A stretch of 64,000 bases of DNA from PWPR01 sp046542315 (GCA_046542315.1 JBKHBO010000004.1:6997-70996); one strand, 5' to 3'. Counted from the stretch's first letter, positions 8,262-17,552 are shown. Notes: a model not told the origin generated them from the sequence alone. Program-made: numbers and translations.

Positions 8262-10271
8262 ATGAATAAACGTCAATTTAAAACTGAAGATTTTATGAAG
8301 TTTAAATTTGTCAATGACCCACAGTTATCACCTGATAACAAGCAGATTATGTATGTTTTGAGCACATCAGAGAAGGAGAAATATTTATCAAACCTCTGGT
8401 TATATAACTTAGAAAGCCAAAGTGAAAAGCAATTTACATTTGGAGATAGTGATAAACTACCTAGATTTTCACCAGATGGTCAAACAATTGCTTTTGTTTC
8501 AAAAAGAAGTGGCAAAAATCAACTTTATACAATGCCTATGAATGGTGGAGAGCCAACACCTATTGTTGAGTTTAGATATGGTGTTAAAGAATTTGCATGG
8601 TCACCTGATGGTAAAAAGATTGCTTTTACAGCAAATTGTCTAGAAGGACAAACTGTTGATGATTTAGTAAAACTAAAAGAAGATCAAAGAGATAAAGATA
8701 TCAAAGAACAACATGACACATTTAGAAAAATAACAAATATGAAGTATAAAATGAATGGACTTCCCGGTGCAGGTTTAATAGGGGAGAAAAACACAAAAAT
8801 ATTTGTTGTTGATGTAAACAGTCAAGATATACAAAAGATTACAGATGGAGATAGAGATGATAGTACTCCAATTTGGAATCCTAACAATAAAGGATTAGTT
8901 TTTAGTAGTAATAGAGAAGATAACTATGACCAAGAGCCAAGAATTAGAGATCTTTACTTTATCAACTTAGAAGATAAGAAGCTTAAGAAATTAACTGACA
9001 GTGATGGATCATTTTCTTCACCACAATACAGCAATGATGGTAAATGGTTAGCTTTTTATGGAAATAAAGGTGAATGTGGAAGTGCTACAAACAACACACT
9101 TTATCTAATCAATACTGTTAATGGTGAAATGAAAGACTTATTACCTAATCTTGATCAATCAGTTGGAATTACAGCTGCTATGGATATGAAGCTAAATGCT
9201 CCAACTCCAGGACCTATTTTCACAGAAGATAATCAACATATCTACATTACTTCTAGTTACCATGGTAGTACGCATTTTTACAAAGTAACTAGAGCTAATG
9301 GCGAGATAAATCAAATTACAAAAGGATTCTTCCAAGTTAATAACTACTGTATAAACAAGAAAGAAGCAGCAGTAATGTACTCAGGAGAGTTATTTCCAAA
9401 TGATTTAGCTATAGTTAATCTAGAAAATGGGGATGTAAAAAGATTAACAGAAGTGAATAAAGACCTTTTAGAAGAGTGCTTTGTGTCAGAACCAGAAGAG
9501 TTTTGGTATGAAAGTTTTGATGGAACTAAGATCCAAGGATGGGTTCAAAAACCATATGGATTTAAAGAGGGCGAAAAATATCCACTTATAATTAATGTAC
9601 ACGGTGGACCTCATAGTATGTTTACACCAAGCTTTTTCTTTGAGTTCCAAATTATGAATTCAGAAGGTTATGTATTGCTTTTTATTAACCCAAGAGGAAG
9701 CCAAGGCTATGGTCAAGAATTTACTGACGCTGTAAGAGGAGATTACGGTGGTGGAGACTTTAAAGATATAATGAGTGCGTTTGATTATGCTGAAACCTTA
9801 CCTTATGTTGATAAAGAAAACGTAGGAATTACTGGTGGAAGCTATGGTGGATTTATGACAAACTGGGCAGTTGGAAATACAAATAGATTTAAAGCTGGTG
9901 TAACTTTAAGAAGTATCAGTAACTGGGTAAGTTTTTATGGTGTTAGTGATATTGGATATACATTTGGAGAGAGTGAAGTAGGATGCACACCTTGGGGTAA
10001 TATAGCTAAGATGTGGGATCATTCTCCACTTAAATACGTAGAAAAAGTAAACACACCACTTTTAATTATTCACTCAGAAGAAGATATTAGATGTCCAATT
10101 GAGCAAGCAGACCAATTCTACATTTTCTTAAAGCGTTTGGAAAAAGAAGTAGAATACTTAAGATTTCCTGAGGAGAATCATGAACTTTCACGTTCAGGTA
10201 TGCCTAAGAGAAGAGTAGCTAGACTTGATGCTATAAAAAATTGGTTTAATGATCACCTAGAGCGCAACTAA
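8262..10271 (+). CDS. S9 family serine peptidase (prolyl oligopeptidase / acylaminoacyl-peptidase type)
   Basis: 669 aa. The N-terminal ~400 residues carry WD40/TolB-like propeller repeats (SPDGQ, SPDGK, SNDGKW motifs); the C-terminal ~250 are an alpha/beta hydrolase. The triad is visible: Ser527 in GGSYGGFMTNW, Asp in HSEEDIRCP, His in ENHELSRSG. No signal peptide, so cytoplasmic. An in-frame ATG at 8247 exists, but the GGAGGGG just after it is correctly spaced for the ATG at 8262, which decides the start. Such enzymes trim short peptides. A paralogue follows 44 bases downstream, evidently from tandem duplication. Confidence 0.93.
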   Translation: MNKRQFKTEDFMKFKFVNDPQLSPDNKQIMYVLSTSEKEKYLSNLWLYNLESQSEKQFTFGDSDKLPRFSPDGQTIAFVSKRSGKNQLYTMPMNGGEPTPIVEFRYGVKEFAWSPDGKKIAFTANCLEGQTVDDLVKLKEDQRDKDIKEQHDTFRKITNMKYKMNGLPGAGLIGEKNTKIFVVDVNSQDIQKITDGDRDDSTPIWNPNNKGLVFSSNREDNYDQEPRIRDLYFINLEDKKLKKLTDSDGSFSSPQYSNDGKWLAFYGNKGECGSATNNTLYLINTVNGEMKDLLPNLDQSVGITAAMDMKLNAPTPGPIFTEDNQHIYITSSYHGSTHFYKVTRANGEINQITKGFFQVNNYCINKKEAAVMYSGELFPNDLAIVNLENGDVKRLTEVNKDLLEECFVSEPEEFWYESFDGTKIQGWVQKPYGFKEGEKYPLIINVHGGPHSMFTPSFFFEFQIMNSEGYVLLFINPRGSQGYGQEFTDAVRGDYGGGDFKDIMSAFDYAETLPYVDKENVGITGGSYGGFMTNWAVGNTNRFKAGVTLRSISNWVSFYGVSDIGYTFGESEVGCTPWGNIAKMWDHSPLKYVEKVNTPLLIIHSEEDIRCPIEQADQFYIFLKRLEKEVEYLRFPEENHELSRSGMPKRRVARLDAIKNWFNDHLERN

Positions 10272-10315
10272 GCAAGCTACAACTTAAAACAACTATATAA
10301 ACAGGAGGTTTATTA

Positions 10316-12283
10316 ATGGATAAAAGAAAAGTAGAAGTTAAAGATATTACTAGAATTAAATTCGTTTCAGACCCACAGTTTTCTACATGTGGAAAAGGCA
10401 TAGCTTATGTAATAAGCGAAGCTGATGTAGATGAAAATGGATATAAAAGTTCTATTTATTATGTAGATGAGAAGAAAAATATTAAACAACTAACATATGG
10501 TGTTAGTGATAAATTAGTAAAAGATACTTCACCAAGATTCTCACCAGATGGAAAACATTTAGCATTTGTTTCTAACCGCGATGAAGGTAACAAATTATAT
10601 CTATTACCTTTAACAGGTGGAGAAGCTAAAGCAATTGTTGATTATCCAGTTAGTTCAATAACTTGGTCACCAAATAGTAAATATATTGCCTATATAGCTA
10701 AAGATCCAGAGAAAAAAGAAGAACCAGAAAATAAAGACAGAATGCACTTTACTGACTTAAGATATAAATTTAATGGTCAAGGATACTTTACAGATAAGCG
10801 TAAGAAACATTTATGGGTAGTCAATGTAGAATCGGGAGAAATTACTCAATTAACAGATGCTCCTCACGATGACAGCGATCCAGCTTGGTGTCCAGAAAGT
10901 AAAGATTTAGCTTTTGTTTCAACTAGACATAAAGACGAAACTAATCTTTGGTCAGATATCTATAAAGTTAATTTAGAAACTAAAGAAACTAAACAACTGA
11001 CTGATCATAATGGACCTGCTTCAATGCCAGTATTTTCACCTTGTGGAGAGTATATATCTTTTGTTGGTCATGACAAAGGTGAGAAGCATTCTGCTAATAA
11101 TAATGTTTGGATAATGAAATCAAACGGAGAAGATACTAAAAACTTAAGTCTTAGCTATGACAGAACAGTAAATAGAGGCCCAGGATCTGATGTTAGATAT
11201 GGTGGTGGAAATAATACACCTATCTGGAGAGCTGATGGAAGCGCAATTATATTTAAGATTGGTGATAAAGGAACTTCTAAACTAGTACAAGTAAATTTAG
11301 AAGGTGAGGTAAAAGAATTAACCAGCTTTAAACATGGAATTTCTTCATTTGATGCTTTTGAAGAAAATGGAAAGCTTAAATTAACTTATGTAGCAGATAC
11401 AGTAACTGATGTACCTGAAATTTATTTATTTGCTAATGATAAGCAAACAAAGTTAACTTATACAAATCAAGAGTTAATGGATAAACTAAAATTTGGTAAA
11501 ATCCATAACTTCACGTATGAAAGCTCACATGATGGCATAATTGAAGGTTGGGTATTAGAACCTGTTAACAAAGAAGAAGGTAAGAAGTATCCAGCAATTT
11601 TACAAATTCATGGTGGACCTGCAGCAGCTTATGGTTGGTCATTTTATCATGAGTTTCATTTACTAAGCTCATTAGGATATGCCGTAATTTATACAAATCC
11701 GAGAGGATCAACTACTTATGGCGAAGAATTCTCTGATGGAGTTATTGGGGATTGGGGCGGAAAAGACTATGATGATGTTATCAATGGTACAAAATATGCG
11801 GTTGAAAATTTTGACTTTATAGATGAAGATCGCCTAGGGACTACTGGTGGTAGTTACGGTGGATACCTAGTTAACTGGATTGCTACTCAAACTGATATGT
11901 TCAAAGGAATTGTATCACTAAGAAGTATTTCAAATCTTTATACAAAATATGGTGTTAGTGATATTGGCTGGTATGGTAATAGAAGAGGTATGGGTGGAGC
12001 AGATTTATGGGATTCTGAAGATTTTATTATGTCAAGGTCTGCAATCAGATTTGCACCTAATGTAAAGACACCTATACTATTAATTCACAGCTTAGAAGAC
12101 TATAGGTGCCCATTTGAACAAGCAGAACAGTTCTATGTAGCACTTAAGAGATTACAAAATGCACCTGTAGAATTATTGGTATTCAAAGGTGAAAATCATG
12201 AGCTTTCACGCTCTGGTAAGCCTCTAAATAGAATGGATAGATTACGTGGAATCGTTGACTGGTTTGAAAAATACGTTAAATAA
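10316..12283 (+). CDS. S9 family serine peptidase, tandem paralogue
   Basis: 655 aa with the same plan as the upstream gene: a propeller (SPDGK, SPCGEY, SPNSKY repeats), then an alpha/beta hydrolase with Ser513 in GGSYGGYLVNW, Asp in HSLEDYRCP and His in ENHELSRSG. The triad is intact, so both copies should be active. Preceded by AGGAGG. The two proteins share motif spacing but differ widely in sequence, which means an old duplication with likely divergence of peptide preference. Cytoplasmic; probably works on short peptides entering by oligopeptide transport (inference). Confidence 0.93.
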   Translation: MDKRKVEVKDITRIKFVSDPQFSTCGKGIAYVISEADVDENGYKSSIYYVDEKKNIKQLTYGVSDKLVKDTSPRFSPDGKHLAFVSNRDEGNKLYLLPLTGGEAKAIVDYPVSSITWSPNSKYIAYIAKDPEKKEEPENKDRMHFTDLRYKFNGQGYFTDKRKKHLWVVNVESGEITQLTDAPHDDSDPAWCPESKDLAFVSTRHKDETNLWSDIYKVNLETKETKQLTDHNGPASMPVFSPCGEYISFVGHDKGEKHSANNNVWIMKSNGEDTKNLSLSYDRTVNRGPGSDVRYGGGNNTPIWRADGSAIIFKIGDKGTSKLVQVNLEGEVKELTSFKHGISSFDAFEENGKLKLTYVADTVTDVPEIYLFANDKQTKLTYTNQELMDKLKFGKIHNFTYESSHDGIIEGWVLEPVNKEEGKKYPAILQIHGGPAAAYGWSFYHEFHLLSSLGYAVIYTNPRGSTTYGEEFSDGVIGDWGGKDYDDVINGTKYAVENFDFIDEDRLGTTGGSYGGYLVNWIATQTDMFKGIVSLRSISNLYTKYGVSDIGWYGNRRGMGGADLWDSEDFIMSRSAIRFAPNVKTPILLIHSLEDYRCPFEQAEQFYVALKRLQNAPVELLVFKGENHELSRSGKPLNRMDRLRGIVDWFEKYVK

Positions 12284-12296
12284 ATTATAAGATAAC

Positions 12297-12326
12297 TTGA
12301 AAAAGTAGAGTTGTAGAAGTATACTA
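12297..12326 (+). promoter_or_regulatory. Promoter of the ferredoxin gene
   Basis: TTGAAA, 18-base spacer, TATACT, ending about 29 bases before the ferredoxin ATG; implies the ferredoxin is transcribed separately from the peptidases. Confidence 0.5.
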
Positions 12327-12354
12327 ATGCTAAAATAAAGAAGGAGGAAATATT

Positions 12355-12525
12355 ATGGCCCATGTAATAAGTGCTGAATGTATTTCTTGTGGTGCATGTG
12401 AAGCTGAATGTCCTGTTGCCGCTATTTCTGAAGGCGACACACAGTATGTAATAGATGCTGATACATGTATTGACTGCGGTGCATGTGTAGATGTATGCCC
12501 TGTAGATGCTATTAGCCCAGAGTAA
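12355..12525 (+). CDS. 2[4Fe-4S] ferredoxin (clostridial type)
   Basis: 56 aa. Two CxxCxxCxxxCP clusters are visible (CISCGACEAECP and CIDCGACVDVCP), giving eight cysteines for two [4Fe-4S] centres. This is the small low-potential electron carrier of anaerobes, working with pyruvate:ferredoxin oxidoreductase, hydrogenase and similar enzymes. Strong site GGAGGA before ATG; own promoter upstream and a terminator 14 bases after the stop, so a monocistronic gene. Length and cysteine pattern match clostridial ferredoxins exactly. Confidence 0.96.
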   Translation: MAHVISAECISCGACEAECPVAAISEGDTQYVIDADTCIDCGACVDVCPVDAISPE

Positions 12526-12538
12526 AAATTAAACAATT

Positions 12539-12566
12539 AAGACCTCCTTAATCGGGGGTCTTTTTA
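12539..12566 (+). terminator. Rho-independent terminator after ferredoxin
   Basis: Stem GACCTCC/GGGGGTC around the loop TTAATC, followed by five T. Confidence 0.85.
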
Positions 12567-12647
12567 CATATAGTAGCAAAAACTTTGTTTTTGATAAAAA
12601 TTTAGTCTAAACTTACTTAGAAAGTACATCTTTAACAAAAATTTATG

Positions 12648-12653
12648 TATAAT
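12648..12653 (+). promoter_or_regulatory. Likely -10 element of the amidase gene
   Basis: A perfect TATAAT 33 bases before the amidase ATG, downstream of the ferredoxin terminator. No convincing -35 was found at standard spacing. Confidence 0.4.
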
Positions 12654-12686
12654 AGATAAGTAAGCTGCATAACTGGAGGAATTTAT

Positions 12687-15236
12687 ATGATTAGCTTAAA
12701 AAGAGTGTTAATGACTTTAATAATATTTGTCTTGTTTATAAGTATTTTAAACTTTGCACAAGCAGCAGAAGCTGTAACTCTATCAATAGATGATAATATC
12801 TTAGATAGTGAATATAATCCCATTTTAGAAAATGAGAGAACTGTGGCTCCAGTTAGAGTGATAGCTGAATATCTTGGTGGAACTGTTAACTGGGAAGATT
12901 CTAGCAAAACAGTTACAATAGAAAAAGGCAATAAAAATATAGAATTAGTTATAAACCAATCAACTGTTAAAACAAATGAAGAATCTTTACAATTAGATAC
13001 TTCACCAAGGCTGATAGATGGTAAGACATATGTCCCATTAAGATTTGTCAGCGAAGTATTGGATTATGAAGTAGTTTGGAATAGTGAATCAAAAAGAGTT
13101 GAACTAACAACTCCAAAGGAAGACTCTAATCAAGAAGAAGATAACACTGGTGAAAATGAAGATAACACTGGTGAAAATGAAGATAACACTGGTGAAAATG
13201 AAGATAACACTGGTGAAAATGAAGATAATTCTGATGAGAACAATACTTTTGTTATAGAAGAAATAACAAGAGTAAGAATAGAAGATGACTATGCTGTTTT
13301 TATTGATGTTGATGAAGGTGTGAAGTATCAAATTACAGGTCTCCCTAAAGATGAGAAGTATCCAAAAGATAGATATGTTATAGATTTCATGAACACACAG
13401 TTTAATGTTGAAGAACCTAAACTTGATAGCGACGGAGTTCTTCACTTGAATAATTTTGGTGGGGAATATATTAGTTCAGCCAGAGCGAGTCAGTTCGAAA
13501 ATTCTCCTTTAACTGCTAGAGTTGTATTAGTTTTATCAGACACTAAGGGTTATCCTCACATAAAAAGAGTAGATGACAGATTGGCAATATATTATTCGAG
13601 TAGTCCACAAGGAAATACAATAGAACCAACAAACCCTGATGAGCAAGAAGACGATCCAAATCAGGATCAAGAGGATAACCAAGAAGAATTAGAGCTAGGA
13701 ATTACAAATAATTCATTTATAATAAATACAGAAGTCGAATCAGAATATACAATTGAAGGATTAGTAGAAGAAGAAACTGAAGATATATATGGTTATATAA
13801 GTGAAACAGCTGTTAGATTACGAACTGAACCATCTACAGCAGGAGGTAAAGAAACTGTTGAAACAGTTGTTGGTGAAAATACAAAGATGAAAGTAATAGG
13901 GCAACAACAAGGCTGGTATGAAGTTATTTATAAAAACCAGCATTTATGGGTAGCAGATTGGCTATTGTCAGTTGAATTGGAAATGCAAAGAAATAATGTG
14001 AATGTAAGAAGAGGTCCAAGCACGAGTTATACTGTAGTTGATAACATACCTAGAGGTTCTACTATTAGAGTTTTGGAGAGACAACCTGACTGGGTAAAAG
14101 TTAGGACAGAAAGTGGAAAAGAAGGATATATAGCGGACTATTTAGTAGGATTAAATGAAAGACTATTAAATGGTGTCAATCAAAGTGATAGTGTAGCTCA
14201 AAAATTGGAGATAACACTTAAAGATATTCATAAAAGTGATGTTAATTTAACTAAGTTGCCAGAAATTATACAGAATCATGAAATAATTTCTGAAGGCAAC
14301 GATACTATTATAAGTATAACATTGGATCAACCAGTAGCTTTTAGACATAGTAAAGTTGATAAAGGTATACAAATAGATCTCGGAAGTATTTTACAAGACA
14401 TAATTGTTACAGAAGATCCTGGAAGAGTAACTGTAGAAATGGAGTTTGATGCACCAACTAGGTTTATTATTCATCAAAATCAATTGAAGGATAACTTCAT
14501 GCTTGACTTCTTATATACTGTTATTGAAGAGGAAAAAGAGTTTGAACTAGAAGGGAAGATTGCTTCCAAAGTTTTTACTAAAGTTAATAACGAAAGTACA
14601 GAAGTTAATGTTAGCTTGGGAGACATTGGTACATATAAATTGAATACTACAGGATTTAGTAAAAATATTAAGCTTGAACTTTTAAGTTCTTCACTAGATG
14701 GCAAAGTTATTGCTTTAGACCCTGGGCACGGAGGAAGAGACTCTGGTGCACCATATGGAGGAATTAAAGAAAGCAATATTAACTTAGATATAGCTTTGAG
14801 AGTCAGAGACTTACTTCTTGAAAAAGGAGTTATTGTGATTATGACTAGAGATACTGATAAAACTGTGACTTTAGGTGAAAGAGCAAACTTTGCTAATGAA
14901 ATGAATGCTGATATAGCTATTAGTTTTCATGTGAATTCGACTTTATATGGAACAGCAAGTGGTGTAGAAACATTCTATTATCCAAAAGCAGAGAACGAAA
15001 GATTAGCTAGAGTTTTACAAGACTCATTAGCAAATGCAACTGGATTTAGAAATAGAGGTGTTAAACAATGGAAAGAACTATATTTCACTAAAAACACACT
15101 TATGCCATCTGCTTTATTAGAAATGGGATTTATTAACAATAGCACTGAAAGAACATTTTTATTAAGTGAAACTGGACAAGACAAAATTGCAAAAAACATT
15201 GTAGCAGCTATAGAAGGATTTTTCTTGTATCAATAG
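12687..15236 (+). CDS. Secreted multidomain N-acetylmuramoyl-L-alanine amidase (Amidase_3)
   Basis: 849 aa. Order: signal peptide (to AQA, about residue 27); copper-amine-oxidase-like N domain (about 28-145), a wall-associated module; an acidic EDNTGEN tandem repeat (151-185); an AMIN-like region (about 190-310); a second acidic linker; two bacterial SH3 domains (about 370-490); a second AMIN-like region (about 540-640); and a zinc Amidase_3 domain (about 673-849). Zinc/catalytic residues are visible in DPGHGG, IKESN, SFHVNS and LEMGF. It cleaves the amide bond between MurNAc and the stem peptide, for cell separation or turnover. Strong site TGGAGGA. Its own -10 element (12648-12653) lies just upstream. 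Confidence 0.92.
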   Translation: MISLKRVLMTLIIFVLFISILNFAQAAEAVTLSIDDNILDSEYNPILENERTVAPVRVIAEYLGGTVNWEDSSKTVTIEKGNKNIELVINQSTVKTNEESLQLDTSPRLIDGKTYVPLRFVSEVLDYEVVWNSESKRVELTTPKEDSNQEEDNTGENEDNTGENEDNTGENEDNTGENEDNSDENNTFVIEEITRVRIEDDYAVFIDVDEGVKYQITGLPKDEKYPKDRYVIDFMNTQFNVEEPKLDSDGVLHLNNFGGEYISSARASQFENSPLTARVVLVLSDTKGYPHIKRVDDRLAIYYSSSPQGNTIEPTNPDEQEDDPNQDQEDNQEELELGITNNSFIINTEVESEYTIEGLVEEETEDIYGYISETAVRLRTEPSTAGGKETVETVVGENTKMKVIGQQQGWYEVIYKNQHLWVADWLLSVELEMQRNNVNVRRGPSTSYTVVDNIPRGSTIRVLERQPDWVKVRTESGKEGYIADYLVGLNERLLNGVNQSDSVAQKLEITLKDIHKSDVNLTKLPEIIQNHEIISEGNDTIISITLDQPVAFRHSKVDKGIQIDLGSILQDIIVTEDPGRVTVEMEFDAPTRFIIHQNQLKDNFMLDFLYTVIEEEKEFELEGKIASKVFTKVNNESTEVNVSLGDIGTYKLNTTGFSKNIKLELLSSSLDGKVIALDPGHGGRDSGAPYGGIKESNINLDIALRVRDLLLEKGVIVIMTRDTDKTVTLGERANFANEMNADIAISFHVNSTLYGTASGVETFYYPKAENERLARVLQDSLANATGFRNRGVKQWKELYFTKNTLMPSALLEMGFINNSTERTFLLSETGQDKIAKNIVAAIEGFFLYQ
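13137..13241 (+). repeat. 21-bp tandem repeat coding EDNTGEN, four perfect units plus one degenerate
   Basis: Unit GAAGATAACACTGGTGAAAAT occurs four times exactly (13137-13220) and a fifth time with changes (to 13241). It is in frame, so copy-number change lengthens or shortens an acidic linker without frameshift. Identity at the DNA level indicates recent expansion by slippage. Confidence 0.95.
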
Positions 15237-15241
15237 AAATC

Positions 15242-15270
15242 TTGACTGCTTATCTTCGCTTTGCTAAAGT
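15242..15270 (+). promoter_or_regulatory. Probable promoter of the MarR gene
   Basis: TTGACT, 17-base spacer, TAAAGT, about 30 bases before the GTG start. Confidence 0.4.
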
Positions 15271-15300
15271 AAGACTAAGAAATTAATGGAGGTCATTTGA

Positions 15301-15759
15301 GTGGAATCAAAAAACACAATAACACATGCTCAGGTTGAGGAATTAGAATTTTTGCTTAGAAAAATTAGTGCAATTATTAAAAGAAGAGGAAGAGATATAT
15401 TAACAGATTTTAAAATTACTCCTCCTCAATTTAATGCATTACTTGTGTTGCGGAAAAATGGTGATATGACAATAGGTGAGCTTGGAGAAGCAATGTATCT
15501 TGCCTGTAGTACAGCTACAGACCTAATTGATCGCATGGAGAGAAATGGTTTAGTAGAGAGAGCAAGAGACACAAATGATCGAAGAGTTATTAGAATTCAT
15601 GTCTTAGATAAAGGTGAAGAAGTTTTAGAGCATGTTATGATAGCAAGAAAAAACTATCTACAAGAGGTACTAGAGCATGTTGATAATAATCAATGTCAAA
15701 AAATGATAGAGTCTATGAGCTTGCTTTATGATAAGATGACTAAAGAGGAACTAGCTTAG
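15301..15759 (+). CDS. MarR family transcriptional regulator
   Basis: 152 aa with a winged helix-turn-helix in the middle: PPQFNALLVLRKNGDMTIG, then recognition-helix region ACSTATDLIDRMERNGLVER and wing RDTNDRRVIRIHVLDKG, the typical MarR pattern. GTG start, nine bases after GGAGGT. It should act as a dimeric repressor that releases DNA on ligand or oxidant binding. There is no adjacent efflux gene; the next genes, rph and rdgB, are housekeeping and lie behind a terminator, so the target is not evident. Confidence 0.9.
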   Translation: MESKNTITHAQVEELEFLLRKISAIIKRRGRDILTDFKITPPQFNALLVLRKNGDMTIGELGEAMYLACSTATDLIDRMERNGLVERARDTNDRRVIRIHVLDKGEEVLEHVMIARKNYLQEVLEHVDNNQCQKMIESMSLLYDKMTKEELA

Positions 15760-15776
15760 GCTAGTTTTCTTTTATT
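15749..15776 (+). terminator. Terminator overlapping the MarR stop codon
   Basis: Perfect 7-bp stem AACTAGC/GCTAGTT around TTAG (15749-15766), then TTCTTTTATTTA. The 5' arm is the end of the MarR coding sequence and the loop holds its stop codon. Confidence 0.85.
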
Positions 15777-15848
15777 TATAAAACACTTGTATATTAACTA
15801 AAAAAATAATAAAATTATAATGCAGTGACTAAAAGGAAGAGTGATTAT

Positions 15849-16568
15849 ATGAGAATCGGTAACAGATTAAATGACCAACTTAGAGAAACAAAGATAATTC
15901 CACACTTTTTAGATCACAATAAAGCAAGTGTATTAATAAGTTCTGGTAAAACAAAAGTTTTATGTGCGGCAAATGTTGAGGATAGGGTTCCTCATTTTTT
16001 GCTTGATTCAAACCAAGGATGGTTAACTGCAGAATATTCAATGCTACCTTCATCAACACCAGAAAGAAATAATCGAGAAAGATATCGTGTAGGTGGCAGA
16101 ACGAAAGAAATTCAACGCCTAATTGGAAGGTCTTTAAGATCAGTAACAAATCTTGAAAAACTTGGTCAAAGAACTATCACCATTGATTGTGATGTATTAC
16201 AAGCTGATGGAGGCACTAGAACGGCATCTATTACAGGAGCTTTCGTTGCTTTATCAATTCTAATTAAAGATTTATTAGATAATAATAAGATAGAGGAAAA
16301 TCCATTAACAGGAAGCTGTGCAGCAATAAGTATTGGCATCTTTAAAGGACAAGCTATTTTAGACTTGTGTTATCAAGAAGACTCAAATGCAGATGTTGAT
16401 ATGAATATAGTAATGAATGATAAAGGTGAGTTTATTGAAATTCAAGGAACAGCTGAAGAAAATACATTTACAATGAAACAACTAACCGAAATGCTTGAAT
16501 TAGCAAATAAAGGGATACGGAGGTTAATCCAGATACAAAACTTGGCTCTGGAAGAGTTCTATGGATAA
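15849..16568 (+). CDS. rph: Ribonuclease PH
   Basis: 239 aa. Phosphorolytic 3'-5' exonuclease that trims tRNA 3' ends. Family landmarks: start MRIGNRLNDQLR, AEYSMLPSSTPERNNRER, GGRTKEIQRLIGRSLR and DCDVLQADGGTRTASITGA. The frame is open eight codons further upstream (GTG at 15825), but AAGGAAGAG before the ATG at 15849 and alignment with family N-termini favour the later start. Overlaps rdgB by 8 bases, the common rph-rdgB pairing in Firmicutes. Confidence 0.94.
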   Translation: MRIGNRLNDQLRETKIIPHFLDHNKASVLISSGKTKVLCAANVEDRVPHFLLDSNQGWLTAEYSMLPSSTPERNNRERYRVGGRTKEIQRLIGRSLRSVTNLEKLGQRTITIDCDVLQADGGTRTASITGAFVALSILIKDLLDNNKIEENPLTGSCAAISIGIFKGQAILDLCYQEDSNADVDMNIVMNDKGEFIEIQGTAEENTFTMKQLTEMLELANKGIRRLIQIQNLALEEFYG

Positions 16569-17157
16569 AATTATTTTAGCTACAAGAAGTAAAGGTAAAA
16601 TCGCTGAGTTTAGTGAATTATTAGATCCGTATAAGGTAGAAATCTTAACTACTTATGATTTAGATGAGCCTTTAGAAGTACAAGAGACTGAAGACACTTT
16701 TAGAGGAAATGCAAGACTAAAAGCAACTGCTTATATGGAGTTAACAGGATATCCTGCACTTGCAGATGATTCAGGGTTAATTGTAGAATCTTTAGGTGAA
16801 AAACCAGGAGTATATTCCTCTAGATACGCAGGCATTAATGCAACAGATAAAGAGAATAATGAGAAGTTATTACATGAATTAAAAGATGTTCCCATGGATA
16901 GAAGAAATGCAAAATTTATTTCTGCAATAGCTTTAGTATTTCCAAATAATTCTGTTCAAATTGTTGAAGGAACATGTGAAGGCATAATTTTAGAAGAACC
17001 AAAAGGTGATAATGGATTTGGATATGACCCACTATTTTACGTCCCTGAAGTAAAAAAAACTTATGCAGAGATGACTTCTAAAGAGAAAAATCAATATAGC
17101 CACAGAGCGAAAGCTATGCAAAAACTTGCTCGCATATTACCATCTGTTTGGAGATAA
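16561..17157 (+). CDS. rdgB: XTP/dITP diphosphatase (non-canonical purine NTP pyrophosphatase)
   Basis: 198 aa, usual length. Motifs: LATRSKGKIAEFSELL at the N-terminus, ALADDSGLIVESLGEKPGVYSSRYAG, and GDNGFGYDPLFYVPE. It hydrolyses dITP and XTP to monophosphates, keeping deaminated purines out of DNA and RNA. Translationally coupled to rph by overlap. Followed within 10 bases by the promoter of the tRNA cluster. Confidence 0.95.
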   Translation: MDKIILATRSKGKIAEFSELLDPYKVEILTTYDLDEPLEVQETEDTFRGNARLKATAYMELTGYPALADDSGLIVESLGEKPGVYSSRYAGINATDKENNEKLLHELKDVPMDRRNAKFISAIALVFPNNSVQIVEGTCEGIILEEPKGDNGFGYDPLFYVPEVKKTYAEMTSKEKNQYSHRAKAMQKLARILPSVWR

Positions 17158-17163
17158 AATCCC

Positions 17164-17192
17164 TTGACTCATTAGCAGATATATGCTATCAT
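17164..17192 (+). promoter_or_regulatory. Promoter of the tRNA-Arg/His/Gln/Gly cluster
   Basis: TTGACT, exactly 17 bases, TATCAT with upstream TGC giving an extended -10; 16 bases before tRNA-Arg. Confidence 0.7.
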
Positions 17193-17208
17193 CACTCTTG
17201 TTGAATAA

Positions 17209-17285
<77 letters not shown>

Positions 17286-17303
17286 ACTTTTATTTTTTAA
17301 CAT

Positions 17304-17381
17304 GGTGGGTGTAGCTCAGTTGGTAAGAGCGCTAGGTTGTGGCCCTAGAGGTCGTGGGTTCAATTCCCATCACTCACCCCA
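17304..17381 (+). tRNA. tRNA-His (anticodon GTG)
   Basis: Acceptor GTGGGTG/CACTCAC with the extra G-1 opposite C73 that marks tRNA-His; anticodon loop TTGTGGC; encoded CCA. Confidence 0.95.
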
Positions 17382-17387
17382 TAGTGT

Positions 17388-17465
17388 TGGGGCTTGGCCA
17401 AGTCAGGTTAAGGCACCGGACTTTGACTCCGGGATGCGCTGGTTCAAATCCAGCAGCCCCAGCCA
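17388..17465 (+). tRNA. tRNA-Gln (anticodon TTG)
   Basis: Acceptor TGGGGCT/AGCCCCA, anticodon loop CTTTGAC, encoded CCA. Identical over its full length to the minus-strand copy at 50789-50866. Confidence 0.95.
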
Positions 17466-17469
17466 ACGT

Positions 17470-17544
17470 GCGGAAGTGGCTCAGTGGTAGAGCATCGCCT
17501 TGCCAAGGCGAAAGTCGCGGGTTCGAATCCCGTCTTCCGCTCCA
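17470..17544 (+). tRNA. tRNA-Gly (anticodon GCC)
   Basis: Acceptor GCGGAAG/CTTCCGC, anticodon loop TTGCCAA, T arm GGTTCGAATCC, encoded CCA. Confidence 0.95.
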
Positions 17545-17552
17545 ATTTAGAA

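Noticed and set aside
13104..13445. Minus-strand ORF with repeated FIFTSVI units
   Set aside because: It is the antisense of the amidase EDNTGEN repeat, with no ribosome site of its own.
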